A stretch of DNA of 64,000 nt from Vreelandella populi (GCF_003989825.1 NZ_RZHE01000006.1:496001-560000), one strand, 5' to 3'; positions 7,739 to 17,349 are shown, numbered from the stretch's first letter. Numbers and translations: made by a program. Notes: generated by a model from the sequence alone, not told the origin.

Positions 7739-8926
7739 CTATCGCCCGAACCATCGGCCAATCGCCTTATAAGTCCCAGCTAACCTCCTAGTTCCGCTGA
7801 AAAGTCCGCGAATGGTTGGCTGAACTAACCGCCGCCTATCATGGGCACTACGTTGATCTAGATTGGCAACTTTTGTCGTCGAATTAGCTATTTTCCCACC
7901 AACTACGGCAGCTAGAGCTATATACAACCACCACCGTTGATATCGATTCTGCTGGTTGCTTGCGATAGCAGCATTCGAATTTTCCTGACGAGCCCTTGAA
8001 ACAACCAACGTTGGAATTATGCATTCACTAGCAAGAGCAACCGAATGTATGATCATATCTTTATCTACTAACCCTTCCGGAGGGTCTGGGAAAGAGGTGC
8101 AAAATGCAGGTGGCACTTGTTGACAAAATCTAGAAGGCCTAGCGTATCGCCGGATACCCTTGCCAAGGTCTTCAACTGGACAAACCATGAGGTTATAAAG
8201 CTTAATCTCCTCACGAATTTCGATAATTTCTCTTGCTGTTACCGGTCTTCTAATATCAGCGTAGATTTCTGAGCTGTCAGCGGGACCTAAACGGTAGAAC
8301 GTAGCCGATCCATAAGCCGCATATTCATTCAACGTCTGCTGCACATCAGAAGCCCACACGCACGAAGACGTTTCTGTCAGGCCTTCGGCTTTACAAAACT
8401 GATCGTAGCTCCGCACCTGATCCAATAAATACAAGCTCGCTGCTTGGCTTACTTGATTTTCTTCGGCAAGATTCTTCGCGTGTTGATTACCAATAGAGTC
8501 GGCTACAAAAAATATCCCTGCAAGGAGCGCCGTCGTGTACCAGAGATGATCATAATAGCTGCGAAATTTGTCATTTAGATTAAGGGTATCGTAGACGATG
8601 ACAGTTATGCACCACCCTGTTAGCAAACTAATAGCCAGGAGGGGCACAAGACCTAATGGGCTCCCTAGCCCACCTCCGCCAATGTAATAAGAATCCGGAA
8701 GGTAGCTTATTTGAGGCCACTGCCCAGCAAGGTTCAAGAATCCAGGAAGAGCTAATAGCACAAAGACAACAGCAACGCCTCGCCACCGAGCTATCACAAA
8801 TCCCGCAGCTAAAAGCGCACCAATAAGGATAATCGAATATATCAGAAGGAGGCCAAGAATTGGGATTACTGCCTCTGCAGGGGACCAGTAACTTCCAACT
8901 ATATATCCATCATCATTTCGTTCCAA
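7739..8926 (-). CDS. Hypothetical multi-span membrane protein (395 aa)
   Basis: Unrecognised. The N-terminal 150 residues contain about four hydrophobic spans (near 20-45, 49-67, 90-112 and 128-147). A soluble domain of about 180 residues with several cysteines follows (FCKAEG, SSCVWA, MVCPVE, RFCQQVPPAFCTSF, SECIIP). A short hydrophobic span near 330-347 and a very basic tail (DQRSAHDRRRLVQP ... RRLAGTYKAIGRWFGR) end the protein. The cysteine-rich part probably faces the periplasm and the basic tail the cytosol. Base composition is more AT-rich than the housekeeping genes, suggesting acquisition. It is the last of three minus-strand genes of similar composition, separated from the next by 284 AT-rich bases in which no gene is seen. 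Confidence 0.65.
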   Translation of the reverse strand: MERNDDGYIVGSYWSPAEAVIPILGLLLIYSIILIGALLAAGFVIARWRGVAVVFVLLALPGFLNLAGQWPQISYLPDSYYIGGGGLGSPLGLVPLLAISLLTGWCITVIVYDTLNLNDKFRSYYDHLWYTTALLAGIFFVADSIGNQHAKNLAEENQVSQAASLYLLDQVRSYDQFCKAEGLTETSSCVWASDVQQTLNEYAAYGSATFYRLGPADSSEIYADIRRPVTAREIIEIREEIKLYNLMVCPVEDLGKGIRRYARPSRFCQQVPPAFCTSFPDPPEGLVDKDMIIHSVALASECIIPTLVVSRARQENSNAAIASNQQNRYQRWWLYIALAAVVGGKIANSTTKVANLDQRSAHDRRRLVQPTIRGLFSGTRRLAGTYKAIGRWFGR

Positions 8927-9210
8927 GAAGTTTGAAGATGCTAACCCAATCCCCTCTAGAATTTGTTGGATGCTATACGCCGCACCGTAAAGAAATGCTA
9001 TATAAGGAAATAAAAAAATAAAATCCGACTCCTAATTCATATTGCTTCTAAAAGTTACTATATGGATGGCTATACAAACTCAATACCACGATTATTTTAT
9101 TTTTGCTCTCATATTATAGTATCTCTGAGCCTTTTCTAATTAATTATTTTATATCCAATATAGTTGCAGCACTTAAAAAATTTTTCCTCAGCCTAAATTT
9201 AAAATATTTA

Positions 9211-9630
9211 TCACACCTTCTTTTGCAACAAACTTGTTGTAAAGCCATCTGAGAAATGAAAGTAACTTGCTATGAAAAACAATATTATTTGAGCATAGCC
9301 CAACCCTATAGTCGGCTTTGCAAGCATACCAAAATAAAATGCAACCGCAATGATGACAAAGAAAAATCGTTTTGCTGTATATAAACCGAAATGCTGCTGA
9401 CTGGTCTTAACTGAGCTACTTGCAACCGCTTTAGACACTTTTGATGTTATTTGCCCAAACATTAAGCATGATGCTAGAGACCAATCTGGAGATAAAACCA
9501 CATCTTGCCATGCACCTATATAGAGCCTCACGCTAATGAGAAGCATGAAGGGAATAGCTATATAAATATATTCAGTTTTTAAATCAGCATATATGGCTCT
9601 TCTCTCAAACTTAGTTGGTTCACAACTCAT
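9211..9630 (-). CDS. Hypothetical membrane protein (139 aa)
   Basis: The likely start is the ATG at 9630 (MSCEPTKFERRAIYADLK). Three hydrophobic spans are visible: YIYIAIPFMLLISVRLYIG, FFFVIIAVAFYFGMLA and IGLGYAQIILFFIASYF, with a polar Ser/Lys-rich stretch between the first and second. The gene overlaps the end of the upstream gene (stop at 9620-9622) by 11 bases, so the two are probably co-translated. Strongly AT-rich. No family was recognised. A small multi-span protein coupled to a soluble partner is a layout seen in some phage-defence effectors, but nothing here proves that role. Confidence 0.6.
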   Translation of the reverse strand: MSCEPTKFERRAIYADLKTEYIYIAIPFMLLISVRLYIGAWQDVVLSPDWSLASCLMFGQITSKVSKAVASSSVKTSQQHFGLYTAKRFFFVIIAVAFYFGMLAKPTIGLGYAQIILFFIASYFHFSDGFTTSLLQKKV

Positions 9631-10477
9631 ATTGATGACCATTATTCCGGTGCACATTTACGACTTCTTTTACCCGGGCATTTCTTATTTGTGGCTGCCC
9701 CTTTCCTTTCGGAGGCATATAAATATCATAAGAAATATCCGCTTCGATAACGTCTTTTGGACCGATTGCTTGTATTAACCCATTTTGATAGCTCTCAAGC
9801 CACTCCTTATGGGTTATGCGCGCGCAAAATCTTCTGTTCAATGAATGGCTGCGAAAAGACCACACTGAATTGCCTTCATTCACTGAAACTTTTACGGACA
9901 ATTTGTCTCTGTGTTCTTGGCATTCTGTTGATCCTCTGAACATATTCTTAGGATCACCAGTAAATCTCCAATTAGTATTTAAATTACACTTTTGGCCAAG
10001 TTCCTGACCGGACATTATAATCACACTCTCTCTCGGCTTCATCTTTTCGTTTGCAGAAGAAAACCCTTTAAGAACATGTGCTAAATTCTGCCTATCAATA
10101 TATGGGTCAGCAATTTTATCCTCAAGATTATCTGCTAACGTTGATTCAATATTTGCAGCAATAGACTCAACCTGCTCCTCACTTTTTGTTTCATTTGTTT
10201 CCGCCAAAGTTTCAAAAAGTCTATTTCCAGACGAGTAAAATGCTTTTTCCAGCATAGAGTCGATGCTATTTGGCAACGCAGAAAGCTTGCTTAATATAGA
10301 GCTTTTCTCAATATCATTGAGTTGAAACTCGAAATCTAATTTTAGGCCAACCGAATTTGTAAGCAGCTGTCCAAAGCCTTTATATGCATTAATATATAAA
10401 GCCATTGCCTCAAAGACTTCAGCAGGGTTACTCCTATTTTCGAGGTATTCTAACTTTATCGATAGCTCAGGGGACAC
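9620..10477 (-). CDS. Hypothetical soluble protein (285 aa), partner of the 139-aa membrane protein
   Basis: Unrecognised. Residues 1-150 are mostly helical and acidic (MSPELSIKLEYLENRSN to the ETKSEEQVESIAANIES region). Residues from about 175 on look beta-rich (WRFTGDPKNMFRG, KLSVKVSVNEGNSVWSF, RFCARITHKEWLESYQNG, VIEADISYDIYMPP, ARVKEVVNV). The C-terminal pattern of a short beta module ending in a statement of binding-like strands is reminiscent of C-terminal domains of many uncharacterised soluble proteins; this is memory of a pattern, not a match. No signal peptide. It is strongly AT-rich and first in a two-gene unit with the membrane protein. Start at the only strong ATG. Confidence 0.6.
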   Translation of the reverse strand: MSPELSIKLEYLENRSNPAEVFEAMALYINAYKGFGQLLTNSVGLKLDFEFQLNDIEKSSILSKLSALPNSIDSMLEKAFYSSGNRLFETLAETNETKSEEQVESIAANIESTLADNLEDKIADPYIDRQNLAHVLKGFSSANEKMKPRESVIIMSGQELGQKCNLNTNWRFTGDPKNMFRGSTECQEHRDKLSVKVSVNEGNSVWSFRSHSLNRRFCARITHKEWLESYQNGLIQAIGPKDVIEADISYDIYMPPKGKGQPQIRNARVKEVVNVHRNNGHQYEL

Positions 10478-10681
10478 TTTATATCCTTATGGTTCTCAAT
10501 GTCATACAGCATTAAATATTTACTATATAGCTTACTAAAGAATTTCAATCAGCGTTTAATCACTGAGCCTATGAAATCAACTTATCCGACTCTATCTCAT
10601 TGATTCACTGCTAGGCAAAGAAAATCTAGGCGATCTATAGAAATTTGTTTTCCACATGTTTTGCTACTGCCACTTCTGAAA

Positions 10682-11551
10682 TCATGCCAACACTACACAA
10701 ATTACCTCCTCACCTAACCATTGCTGCTTTAACCCCCGCTGCTTTTCCAACAACAGCGTTAAGTAGTCACGCAATGGATGGGCTGGCGATAGCGCGGCGA
10801 GATGCTTACGAAGCCTACGCTGATAAGAAAACTGCTCAGCAGGCACATGCAATGGCGTGGCGTTTTGGATGAGCCATTCGATAGAGGGCAGAAGCAAGTG
10901 AGTAGCGTTACTGTCGAGCGCTAGCGTGACGCCTTTTACATCGAAATCACCAGCGTAAATATGCGGCCGATGCGTTTTCCGCCACGCCTCGGCCAGTAAC
11001 GCAAAGCCGCCGCCGTAGTAGCTATCGCCTCGGTAGACGACTAGCGGGTTAACGTAACTGCTTAGCGCTGGTAGTTCTGGTGAAAACTCATAGAAGCTAT
11101 CCAGGTTTTCGACCTGAATCATGGCGCTGAATGCGCTCAGCTTTAGTGTGTGTACATCCACATCGTGAATAGCGCGTGGCTCGATGGCAAGCCCGGCTAT
11201 TGGCTGTGGGGAAAAGCTTACGAGTACTCGCCGGGCGCGGGGGCGTTCGCGGTTGGCTTTATTCTCTTCTACACCCTCTTTGGCTTGGGCGCTGCTGGTC
11301 AGGCCGCTGAGTGAGCGGCCTAGCGGCGCTATGCGGGCGCTGTCTAATACATTGTTAATCTGCGCGAGCAGCGCGGAATCAAAACGCAGCGTTTTGCTGT
11401 TTATTCGCGTAGCCAGGTCAATATCGTGCTGGTGGCACCAGGCCACCAGGTCGTCTACCCACTGGCGGCGCGGTTTTTCCACCGCAGGCTGGCGGAGAAG
11501 TTCGCGGGCTACACCATTCAACCCATTACGCGCGCGGCTGGGTAGGTTCAT
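10682..11551 (-). CDS. TOPRIM-domain nuclease subunit of an Mks/Wadjet-type system (MksG/JetD-like)
   Basis: A 289-residue protein, last gene of a four-gene condensin-like operon. The C-terminal half has the signs of a TOPRIM fold: VENLDSFYEF (the acidic residue of the first strand), VYRGDSYYGGG, and HIYAGDFDVKG (the DxD pair). This is the arrangement seen in JetD and MksG, which nick or cleave DNA captured by the SMC motor. The N-terminal half (residues 25-130) resembles the DNA-binding part of such proteins but is short; JetD proteins are often near 390 residues. Its ATG overlaps the stop of the kleisin gene by four bases. Predicted cytosolic. Confidence 0.75.
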   Translation of the reverse strand: MNLPSRARNGLNGVARELLRQPAVEKPRRQWVDDLVAWCHQHDIDLATRINSKTLRFDSALLAQINNVLDSARIAPLGRSLSGLTSSAQAKEGVEENKANRERPRARRVLVSFSPQPIAGLAIEPRAIHDVDVHTLKLSAFSAMIQVENLDSFYEFSPELPALSSYVNPLVVYRGDSYYGGGFALLAEAWRKTHRPHIYAGDFDVKGVTLALDSNATHLLLPSIEWLIQNATPLHVPAEQFSYQRRLRKHLAALSPAHPLRDYLTLLLEKQRGLKQQWLGEEVICVVLA

Positions 11552-12777
11552 ACGGCCAGCTGTAGTTCAACGTCGTGGATAAGGCGCAGGTGATTGAAGG
11601 CACTCGCCTGGCTCTCCTGCTGTTTAAGGCGAAACGCGCGCTGGTCGTTGCGCGGCAGGCCTTGGTACTCGGCAATCACCTGAAACAGCCAGATTTCATC
11701 CGGCCACTCCAGCGGGCTTTCATGCAGGTATTCAAGGGCGCTGACTGGCTCCGCTTGGGGCTGATCAATCACGCTTAAATAAAAGTGTTCAACATCCTGC
11801 TTGAGTGCCTGTTGGCGGGCGGCGGCCAGGCTGTTTTCCTGAGCCTGGGCGGGTGCGGCGGCTTCCACCGTTTGCGTGGTGTGGCGCGGCTGGGGAAGTT
11901 GGTGCAGCAAGTCGGCGAGTACCTGGCACTCCAGGTTGCGATCCAGCGCCGGGGCGGCCGCTGCGCTTAGCGGGGCGGCCTGGTTGATCAGCGCGGGTAC
12001 CTCGCTGCGTCGGGCGTAATTGCCGGGTACAAAGCCTGGGTGTTCGCGCATAAACGCGGCCATGCCGCTGATCAGGCGGCTGCGCGCCTGCTGCTTGCGA
12101 AAGCGCGCCATCAGCTCAATCAAACGCCGCTGCACTTCACGCAGGCCGGTATAGTGGTGACTTAACTGCTGCTGTAATTGGCTGATCAACAGCTTACGCA
12201 GGCTGCCGTCACTGCCTACCAGCTCTATCAACTCGTCAAAGTTAATCAAAGCAAGGCCATCCAGCAGCCTTGCGATCTGTTTCTGGGCGCGGTCGTTTTC
12301 ACGAATTTTATCGTTGAGCTGGCTGACGAAACCAAAATCGCTATTCAGCCGCTGCCATAAGCTGTCGATGGCATCGGCAAAGCGCCCGTTCAGGTCGTCG
12401 ACTTCCTGGCGCAGGCGCATTAGCTGCTGCTCCAGCCGCCAGTGCTCACCACGGCTGCGCGCCTCGCGGTAGCTGTGTACCAGGGCACGAATCAGCTCCA
12501 GGGTCTCCGCGACATCGGCATTCACATGGCGGCGGGTTTCATCGGCGAGCATTTCCGCGATCAGTTCGCGCACCTTGGGCGAAAGCTTCACGCCGCTCTG
12601 CTCATCCGGGCGCCATAGAATACGCGCCGCCAGCATCTTGCGCAGCGCGCTGTCGCTGAGTGATTCCAGCGGCACTTCATCGCGGGTGTAGGCCTGCATC
12701 AGCGCCTCAGAATGCTTACCCAACAGCGCCAGCCGTTCGCCGCCGGTTTTCAGCAGGCGGCTTTCTAACTCACTCAA
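11548..12777 (-). CDS. Kleisin-like subunit (MksF/JetA-like)
   Basis: A 409-residue, largely helical protein. The N-terminal 100 residues (LLKTGGERLALLGKHSEAL ... KLSPKVRELIAEML) fit a dimerising winged-helix domain as in MukF/MksF. The middle (about 110-250) is a long coiled-coil region (WRLEQQLMRLRQEVDDLNGR, LREVQRRLIELMARFRK). After a proline/alanine-rich linker (about 270-320) a compact C-terminal domain follows. It should bridge the heads of the SMC ATPase. Both ends overlap neighbours by four bases (ATGA), so expression is coupled. Automated annotation of such proteins is often misleading; the assignment rests on position and architecture rather than on a motif. Confidence 0.7.
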   Translation of the reverse strand: MSELESRLLKTGGERLALLGKHSEALMQAYTRDEVPLESLSDSALRKMLAARILWRPDEQSGVKLSPKVRELIAEMLADETRRHVNADVAETLELIRALVHSYREARSRGEHWRLEQQLMRLRQEVDDLNGRFADAIDSLWQRLNSDFGFVSQLNDKIRENDRAQKQIARLLDGLALINFDELIELVGSDGSLRKLLISQLQQQLSHHYTGLREVQRRLIELMARFRKQQARSRLISGMAAFMREHPGFVPGNYARRSEVPALINQAAPLSAAAAPALDRNLECQVLADLLHQLPQPRHTTQTVEAAAPAQAQENSLAAARQQALKQDVEHFYLSVIDQPQAEPVSALEYLHESPLEWPDEIWLFQVIAEYQGLPRNDQRAFRLKQQESQASAFNHLRLIHDVELQLAV

Positions 12778-13403
12778 AGCAGCGCCTCCTGCTTGCCCTC
12801 TTCACCTTCGGCATCAATCGGCAGGTTTTCTTCATCGCGAATAAAGCGCACCAGATCCACCAGGTAATCGATTTTGCCGGTGACCACAAATACCTGCCGC
12901 TCTGAATGCGGCTGAAGCAGGTAGCCGTGCTCTTTCAGGCGTTTGAAGACCTGCTTTACCTGGGCATCCAACTGGTCACTTTGCGAGCCAAAAAAGCTGT
13001 CGGTGGCCAGGCGTTCCAGGCGCTCGCGCAGGCTTTGGTTGTCTTCACACTTGGCGCTGAACTCGGCGGGTTTGAGTACATCGCCGGGGGCCGCCAGGGT
13101 ATCGCGGCCCAGCGCTTCTTGAACCAGCTGTAGCCACTCCAGCAGCGGCAGCAGGCTATTGAGCGTATCGCCGAGCTGGCGCGAGAGTTGATCCCGGGCG
13201 CTGTCATTGAGCTGACGCCAGGCCAGAAAATACACGCTGCCCTCTTCGTTGCTTGCCAGGCGGCGGTTAAGTGGCCGCAGGTAGGTATCGATCTCCTCGC
13301 GGGTTTCTGCGTTGCTCAAGTGGCGATAGCCGCTTTCATCGCTGACCGGGCAGACAAATTCCCCGGCGAGTAAACGCTCAAGCAGTGGGCCATGTTCGAT
13401 CAT
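12774..13403 (-). CDS. MukE/MksE-like (JetB-like) condensin subunit
   Basis: A 209-residue protein, second in the operon. It opens MIEHGPLLERLLAGEFVCP, then alternates helices and short strands, ending in a winged-helix-like segment (QVFKRLKEHGYLLQPHSERQ, FVVTGKIDYLVDLVRFI). Size, position between SMC and kleisin genes, and the tandem winged-helix look match MukE/MksE/JetB, which binds the kleisin and controls its contact with DNA and the ATPase. It overlaps each neighbour by four bases. Confidence 0.72.
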   Translation of the reverse strand: MIEHGPLLERLLAGEFVCPVSDESGYRHLSNAETREEIDTYLRPLNRRLASNEEGSVYFLAWRQLNDSARDQLSRQLGDTLNSLLPLLEWLQLVQEALGRDTLAAPGDVLKPAEFSAKCEDNQSLRERLERLATDSFFGSQSDQLDAQVKQVFKRLKEHGYLLQPHSERQVFVVTGKIDYLVDLVRFIRDEENLPIDAEGEEGKQEALL

Positions 13404-16400
13404 ACCGTCACCTCCTGCTGACGTTCCTGGAGCCGCTCGGCCAAGCGGCTCAGGCGCGGTTCAATACGTTTTAATACCCGCTTGTTGGGGTTGGCATCAG
13501 CGCGATCAATCAGGTAGCGATTGGCGAACAGCAGCAACACGTCGGATTCGGGATTGGGGAACGCGCCGACGATATGAATACGGTTGCTGTCGCAGGCATC
13601 GAAGAGTTTTTCGACGTTGTGGTAGGCCAGCGTGCCGATCTCATCGATGGGCCAGTGGATGGCGATGTCCGCATCGCCGCGCAGCAGGCGGGTAAACGCG
13701 AGCAGGAATTTGCATAGAATCAGGTACGCCATGCCGTGGCTTGACGACTCCAGCAGCTGGCGGTCGTTTTTGATCACCAAGTCCGTGCCGCCTTCGTTCA
13801 GGTGCAGCTCCAGGCGCAGCAGGCTTTCAAAGCTGTACTGCTGGTCGCTGCGCAGTAAATCGACCACGTCCGCCAGGGTGTTCAAGTAGTCGTCACTGGG
13901 CAGCGTCTGGCCGGATTCACGCCACTCTTTATAGCGCTGAGCGAACAGCTTCAGGGGCTCCCAGAAACCCAGTTCATCGATGGTGGACTGAATACGCACT
14001 TCGGCCTTGGTGATGCCTTCCAGGCGCAGGTCGTCGGCGACTTCTTCAGAAAGCCGGCGGCTCTGGGCGCTGATGCGTCGGTTCAAATCGCGGAATACGG
14101 TAAAGAACTTATCCAGGTCGTCGCTCAGGTTGCGGCCTTCCTGAATCAACTGCTGCTGTTGATCTTCAAGCAGTTTGAGCATGTCGCGCAATAGCGGCAG
14201 CTGTAGGCGCGGGTTGTCGCTTTGCAGCTTGCTGCGCTCGCTCTCCAGCGCTTCGGCAAAGCCGCTGCTAGCGTCTTTGATCAGTTGGCTTTCGACTTCA
14301 AGGCAGCCACGGCGCAGCTGTTCGATCAACTGGTGGCGATTGCCCAACGCCTGGCGGGCGCGCTCAATGCGCTCATCCACATCACCCAGCGGCGCAGCCG
14401 GGGTCTGGCCGTCAGGCTCAAGAGCCAGACCTTCCAACTGAGTCAGCAGTGGCTTTAAGGCTTCCAGGCTGGCGTACTCGCTTTCCCGCTTCGTTTTAAG
14501 TCCACTCACCGTGCTTTGGTGGGTTTTGCGCGCCGCCTGAAAATCGTTTTTCAAACGCTCTTTATCACGCTGAAGCTGTTGCTCGGCTTGCTCCAACTCG
14601 GCTTCCTGGGTGACCAGCTGCGGCTTGTTCTGCCCCCACTCCACGCGCATAAAGCGGGTGTATTCGGTGAGCTCATCCTGACGATTGGCGGTGGCGCGGA
14701 TGCGTTCCTCCTGGCTCGCCAGGCGCGCCTTGGTATCTTTTAGCTTGGCGGGGTCAACACCCTGCTCGGCCAGTTCCTGGCTGAAGGCTTCTTCCAGCTC
14801 CGCCCGCTGGCGCTGGTGTTCGGTGTTGGCATCGCTCAGCTGCTGCTTGTACTGGCGCAGCTGGGCATCCAGGCTATCCAACTGGCTTTGGCCGTCGGCT
14901 TTTAATTCCAGCAGTTGGCTTTGATGGGTTTCACCCAGCGCTGTTAGAGCTTGCTGTTTCTCTTCACGCAGCTCAGCTTGTGCCTGCTCCTGGCGGGCTA
15001 ACGCGTCTTGATGCGCGGCGCGGCGCTCCTGTTGATGCTTGGTGTGGCGCTCTTGCTGCTGGCGGCGCGCTTCAAGGGCAAACTCAACTTCCAGCTCGGC
15101 ACGCTTATTAGCCATACGGCCCTGGTCTTGAGCTTCATCGGCCTGCTGAACGCGCTCGTTATGCTGTTTAAGCGCTTTCTCGGCCGCTTGGCACTCTGCC
15201 TGCACGCGCCGTTTGGCGCTATCCGCTTCTTCAATGGCGGCAAGCAACGTAGCTTCGTCTTGAGCGTAATCAGGCAAGGCAATGGCCGAGAGATCCAGCG
15301 CCAGCCCAAACAGATCGTCGCTGCCGCCGTCGGCTAATCGAGGTGCTAAATCGCGTCGCTCCAACAGCTCTGGAGCAATTACTTTGCCTAATTGCTGCTC
15401 CCAGCCGGGGCGGTGGTAGCGCAGAAAATGGCGCAGGCTGCCCTGTTCGGGGTCACGCTGCTGATAAAGCGCGTAGCTGCGCTGCTCGGCGCGCTCAAGC
15501 TGCTGGCGAAGCTGAACCAGCTGCTGCTCGGCGTCGTCCCGGGCGCGGCGGCAGCTTTCAAACTCGCGGCGCAGGCCGTCTAGCGTGGCGGCCGATGCGC
15601 TGCGCTCCTGCTGGGCTTGGTCCAGGCGCGCTTGGGCAAGCTCCGCCTCGTTGGCTTCTTCGGCGGTTTGTGTTGAAAGCGAGAGCTGGGCTTTTAGCTC
15701 GGCCAGCTGCTCAACGCCCAGCTCAAGCTGGGCTTGATACTCACCGTCCAGGCGCTGGCGCTCCTGCTGGTAGCGCTCATTGAGCTGCTGCTCGGCTTCC
15801 CATTGCTGTTCGCGGCGCAGGGCTTTTTCTTCCACCAGGGCGTCGATCAGCTCCTGGGCTTCACCCGTCTGGCGGGCCAGCGCCTCTGAAAGTTCGCGCA
15901 GGCGCCCATCAAGCCGCGCCTGGCTCTCTTTTACCGCATCCTGCATCACGTTCAGGTGGGCACGCAGCTGATCGCGCTGTTCACGCCACTGGGGCAGCGC
16001 ATTGATATCGCGCTCCAGGGCGGGCATATCCGCCTCAAAATAGCGCTCGTACTGGGTTTGCAGATCATTAAGGTGGCGCTGGGTCTGCTGTAAATCGCTA
16101 ACCACTTCGCTATGGCGGTCGTTAAGCTCATCCCGCGCTTGGGCGTAGTCGCTTTCCCGCTGCTGGAAATCGCGCTGATGGCGGGCAAGCTCGGCGTCTA
16201 CATCAGCCATGCGCCGCTCAGCCTGCTGGCGATCATCTTCAAGCTGAGGCTTAAGCTGCCAGAGGGTGGCATCCAAATGGGCAAGCTCACGGTCAATCCC
16301 GGCAAGCCGGGCAAGCGACGCCTGTAGGGGTTCCAGGCGCATGGATTGGCGCATCTGGGCAATCCACTCACGCGCCTTGGTGTTGCGAATTCGCGTCACC

Positions 16401-17065
16401 GGCAGCTCAACGCCATCCTCTTCAAAAATCGCTGCCAGCATGGTTTTAAGGGTATCCATCTTGCCCTCTTTCGCATGCACCGCTGACACCAGCTTTTCGA
16501 TATGGCGAATGCGCCGCTCGGGTTTGACCAGGCTGAACTGAGCGGCGATCTGGCGCAGCTTGAGTCCGTCACGGCTATTGCCGTGCAGCTGGGTAAAGTC
16601 GTTCTGGATCACCGAGCGAAATTCAGAGGTAGCACCGAGCTTGGGCGATACCGGCGTGCCGCTTCGGCGCAGGCCACTCGCCCACTGGGTGTAGTCGAGT
16701 GCGGCCACGCCTTGTTCGCTTTCGACCAGATAATCTTCAGGCTGATAAGGGGCGCCGACAAAGCGATACTCCACCCCACCCTCTTGCTTACGAGTCAGCA
16801 CCGCCTGGCAGATATTGCCCGCTTCGCGGCGGTATTCGTACACCAGGTAGCTGTTGCGATGCGGCAGGTAGAACGCATCGAACTTCATGCGGGTTTTGGG
16901 CACTACCTTATTGGGCAGCTCGCCGTAAAACACCGGCACTAAGCGCTGAAGCGTGGTTTTTCCCGAAGCGTTGGTGCCGCAAATATTGGTGTGGCCGTCC
17001 ACACTGAGTTCAACCACGCCTTCAAGGTGGCCGTGAATCATCACGATGCGTAGCAGGTGGGCCAT
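13400..17065 (-). CDS. SMC-type ATPase of an Mks/Wadjet system (MksB/JetC-like)
   Basis: A 1221-residue SMC/MukB-like motor. The N-terminal head has Walker A GTNASGKT (residues 30-37). Residues from about 230 to 1010 are an almost unbroken coiled coil rich in Gln, Glu, Arg and Leu, with a break near 560-620 that may be the hinge. The C-terminal head has an ABC-signature-like SSSHGMAYLI and Walker B IAIHWPIDEIG. Such proteins extrude DNA loops with their E and F partners; in Wadjet and MksBEFG this exposes plasmid DNA to the TOPRIM subunit. It is first in the operon, an order (SMC, E, F, TOPRIM) different from the usual jetABCD. The promoter should lie in 17066-17300, shared with the divergent toxin-antitoxin genes. 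Confidence 0.85.
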   Translation of the reverse strand: MAHLLRIVMIHGHLEGVVELSVDGHTNICGTNASGKTTLQRLVPVFYGELPNKVVPKTRMKFDAFYLPHRNSYLVYEYRREAGNICQAVLTRKQEGGVEYRFVGAPYQPEDYLVESEQGVAALDYTQWASGLRRSGTPVSPKLGATSEFRSVIQNDFTQLHGNSRDGLKLRQIAAQFSLVKPERRIRHIEKLVSAVHAKEGKMDTLKTMLAAIFEEDGVELPVTRIRNTKAREWIAQMRQSMRLEPLQASLARLAGIDRELAHLDATLWQLKPQLEDDRQQAERRMADVDAELARHQRDFQQRESDYAQARDELNDRHSEVVSDLQQTQRHLNDLQTQYERYFEADMPALERDINALPQWREQRDQLRAHLNVMQDAVKESQARLDGRLRELSEALARQTGEAQELIDALVEEKALRREQQWEAEQQLNERYQQERQRLDGEYQAQLELGVEQLAELKAQLSLSTQTAEEANEAELAQARLDQAQQERSASAATLDGLRREFESCRRARDDAEQQLVQLRQQLERAEQRSYALYQQRDPEQGSLRHFLRYHRPGWEQQLGKVIAPELLERRDLAPRLADGGSDDLFGLALDLSAIALPDYAQDEATLLAAIEEADSAKRRVQAECQAAEKALKQHNERVQQADEAQDQGRMANKRAELEVEFALEARRQQQERHTKHQQERRAAHQDALARQEQAQAELREEKQQALTALGETHQSQLLELKADGQSQLDSLDAQLRQYKQQLSDANTEHQRQRAELEEAFSQELAEQGVDPAKLKDTKARLASQEERIRATANRQDELTEYTRFMRVEWGQNKPQLVTQEAELEQAEQQLQRDKERLKNDFQAARKTHQSTVSGLKTKRESEYASLEALKPLLTQLEGLALEPDGQTPAAPLGDVDERIERARQALGNRHQLIEQLRRGCLEVESQLIKDASSGFAEALESERSKLQSDNPRLQLPLLRDMLKLLEDQQQQLIQEGRNLSDDLDKFFTVFRDLNRRISAQSRRLSEEVADDLRLEGITKAEVRIQSTIDELGFWEPLKLFAQRYKEWRESGQTLPSDDYLNTLADVVDLLRSDQQYSFESLLRLELHLNEGGTDLVIKNDRQLLESSSHGMAYLILCKFLLAFTRLLRGDADIAIHWPIDEIGTLAYHNVEKLFDACDSNRIHIVGAFPNPESDVLLLFANRYLIDRADANPNKRVLKRIEPRLSRLAERLQERQQEVTV

Positions 17066-17302
17066 GCCGTGTCCTTTCGTTTGCTAAGCGGATCGTTATG
17101 CTGATCGCCAAAAGTGACTATCTTGCCAGACACAGACCAAAGCGGCATCCGTTTAGTCCACAACAACAATAGACACCAAGTAACTTACTGAATACCCTTC
17201 ACTCATCCATGATACTAAGTTTATTTTGGCCAACCTACCAAGATAAGAAACTATGGATACAGGCCGCGTGTAGCTTAAGTGACTTTAAAAAAAGATGCCC
17301 AA

Positions 17303-17323
17303 ATATAGCACTTAGTGCTATAT
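17303..17323. promoter_or_regulatory. Palindromic operator of the RelE/XRE toxin-antitoxin pair
   Basis: ATATAGCACT-T-AGTGCTATAT is a perfect 10-bp inverted repeat around one base, ending 27 bases before the toxin start. AGCACT-type dyads are typical binding sites of XRE antitoxins, so autoregulation is expected. TATATT within 17321-17328 may be part of the -10 region. Confidence 0.8.
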
Positions 17324-17349
17324 ATTATTAATAAGCGCAAAGGCGCAAA

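Noticed and set aside
13400-17065. MukB proper (chromosome condensin)
   Set aside because: The TOPRIM partner gene and the operon order point to the Mks/Wadjet group; MukBEF operons have no TOPRIM gene.
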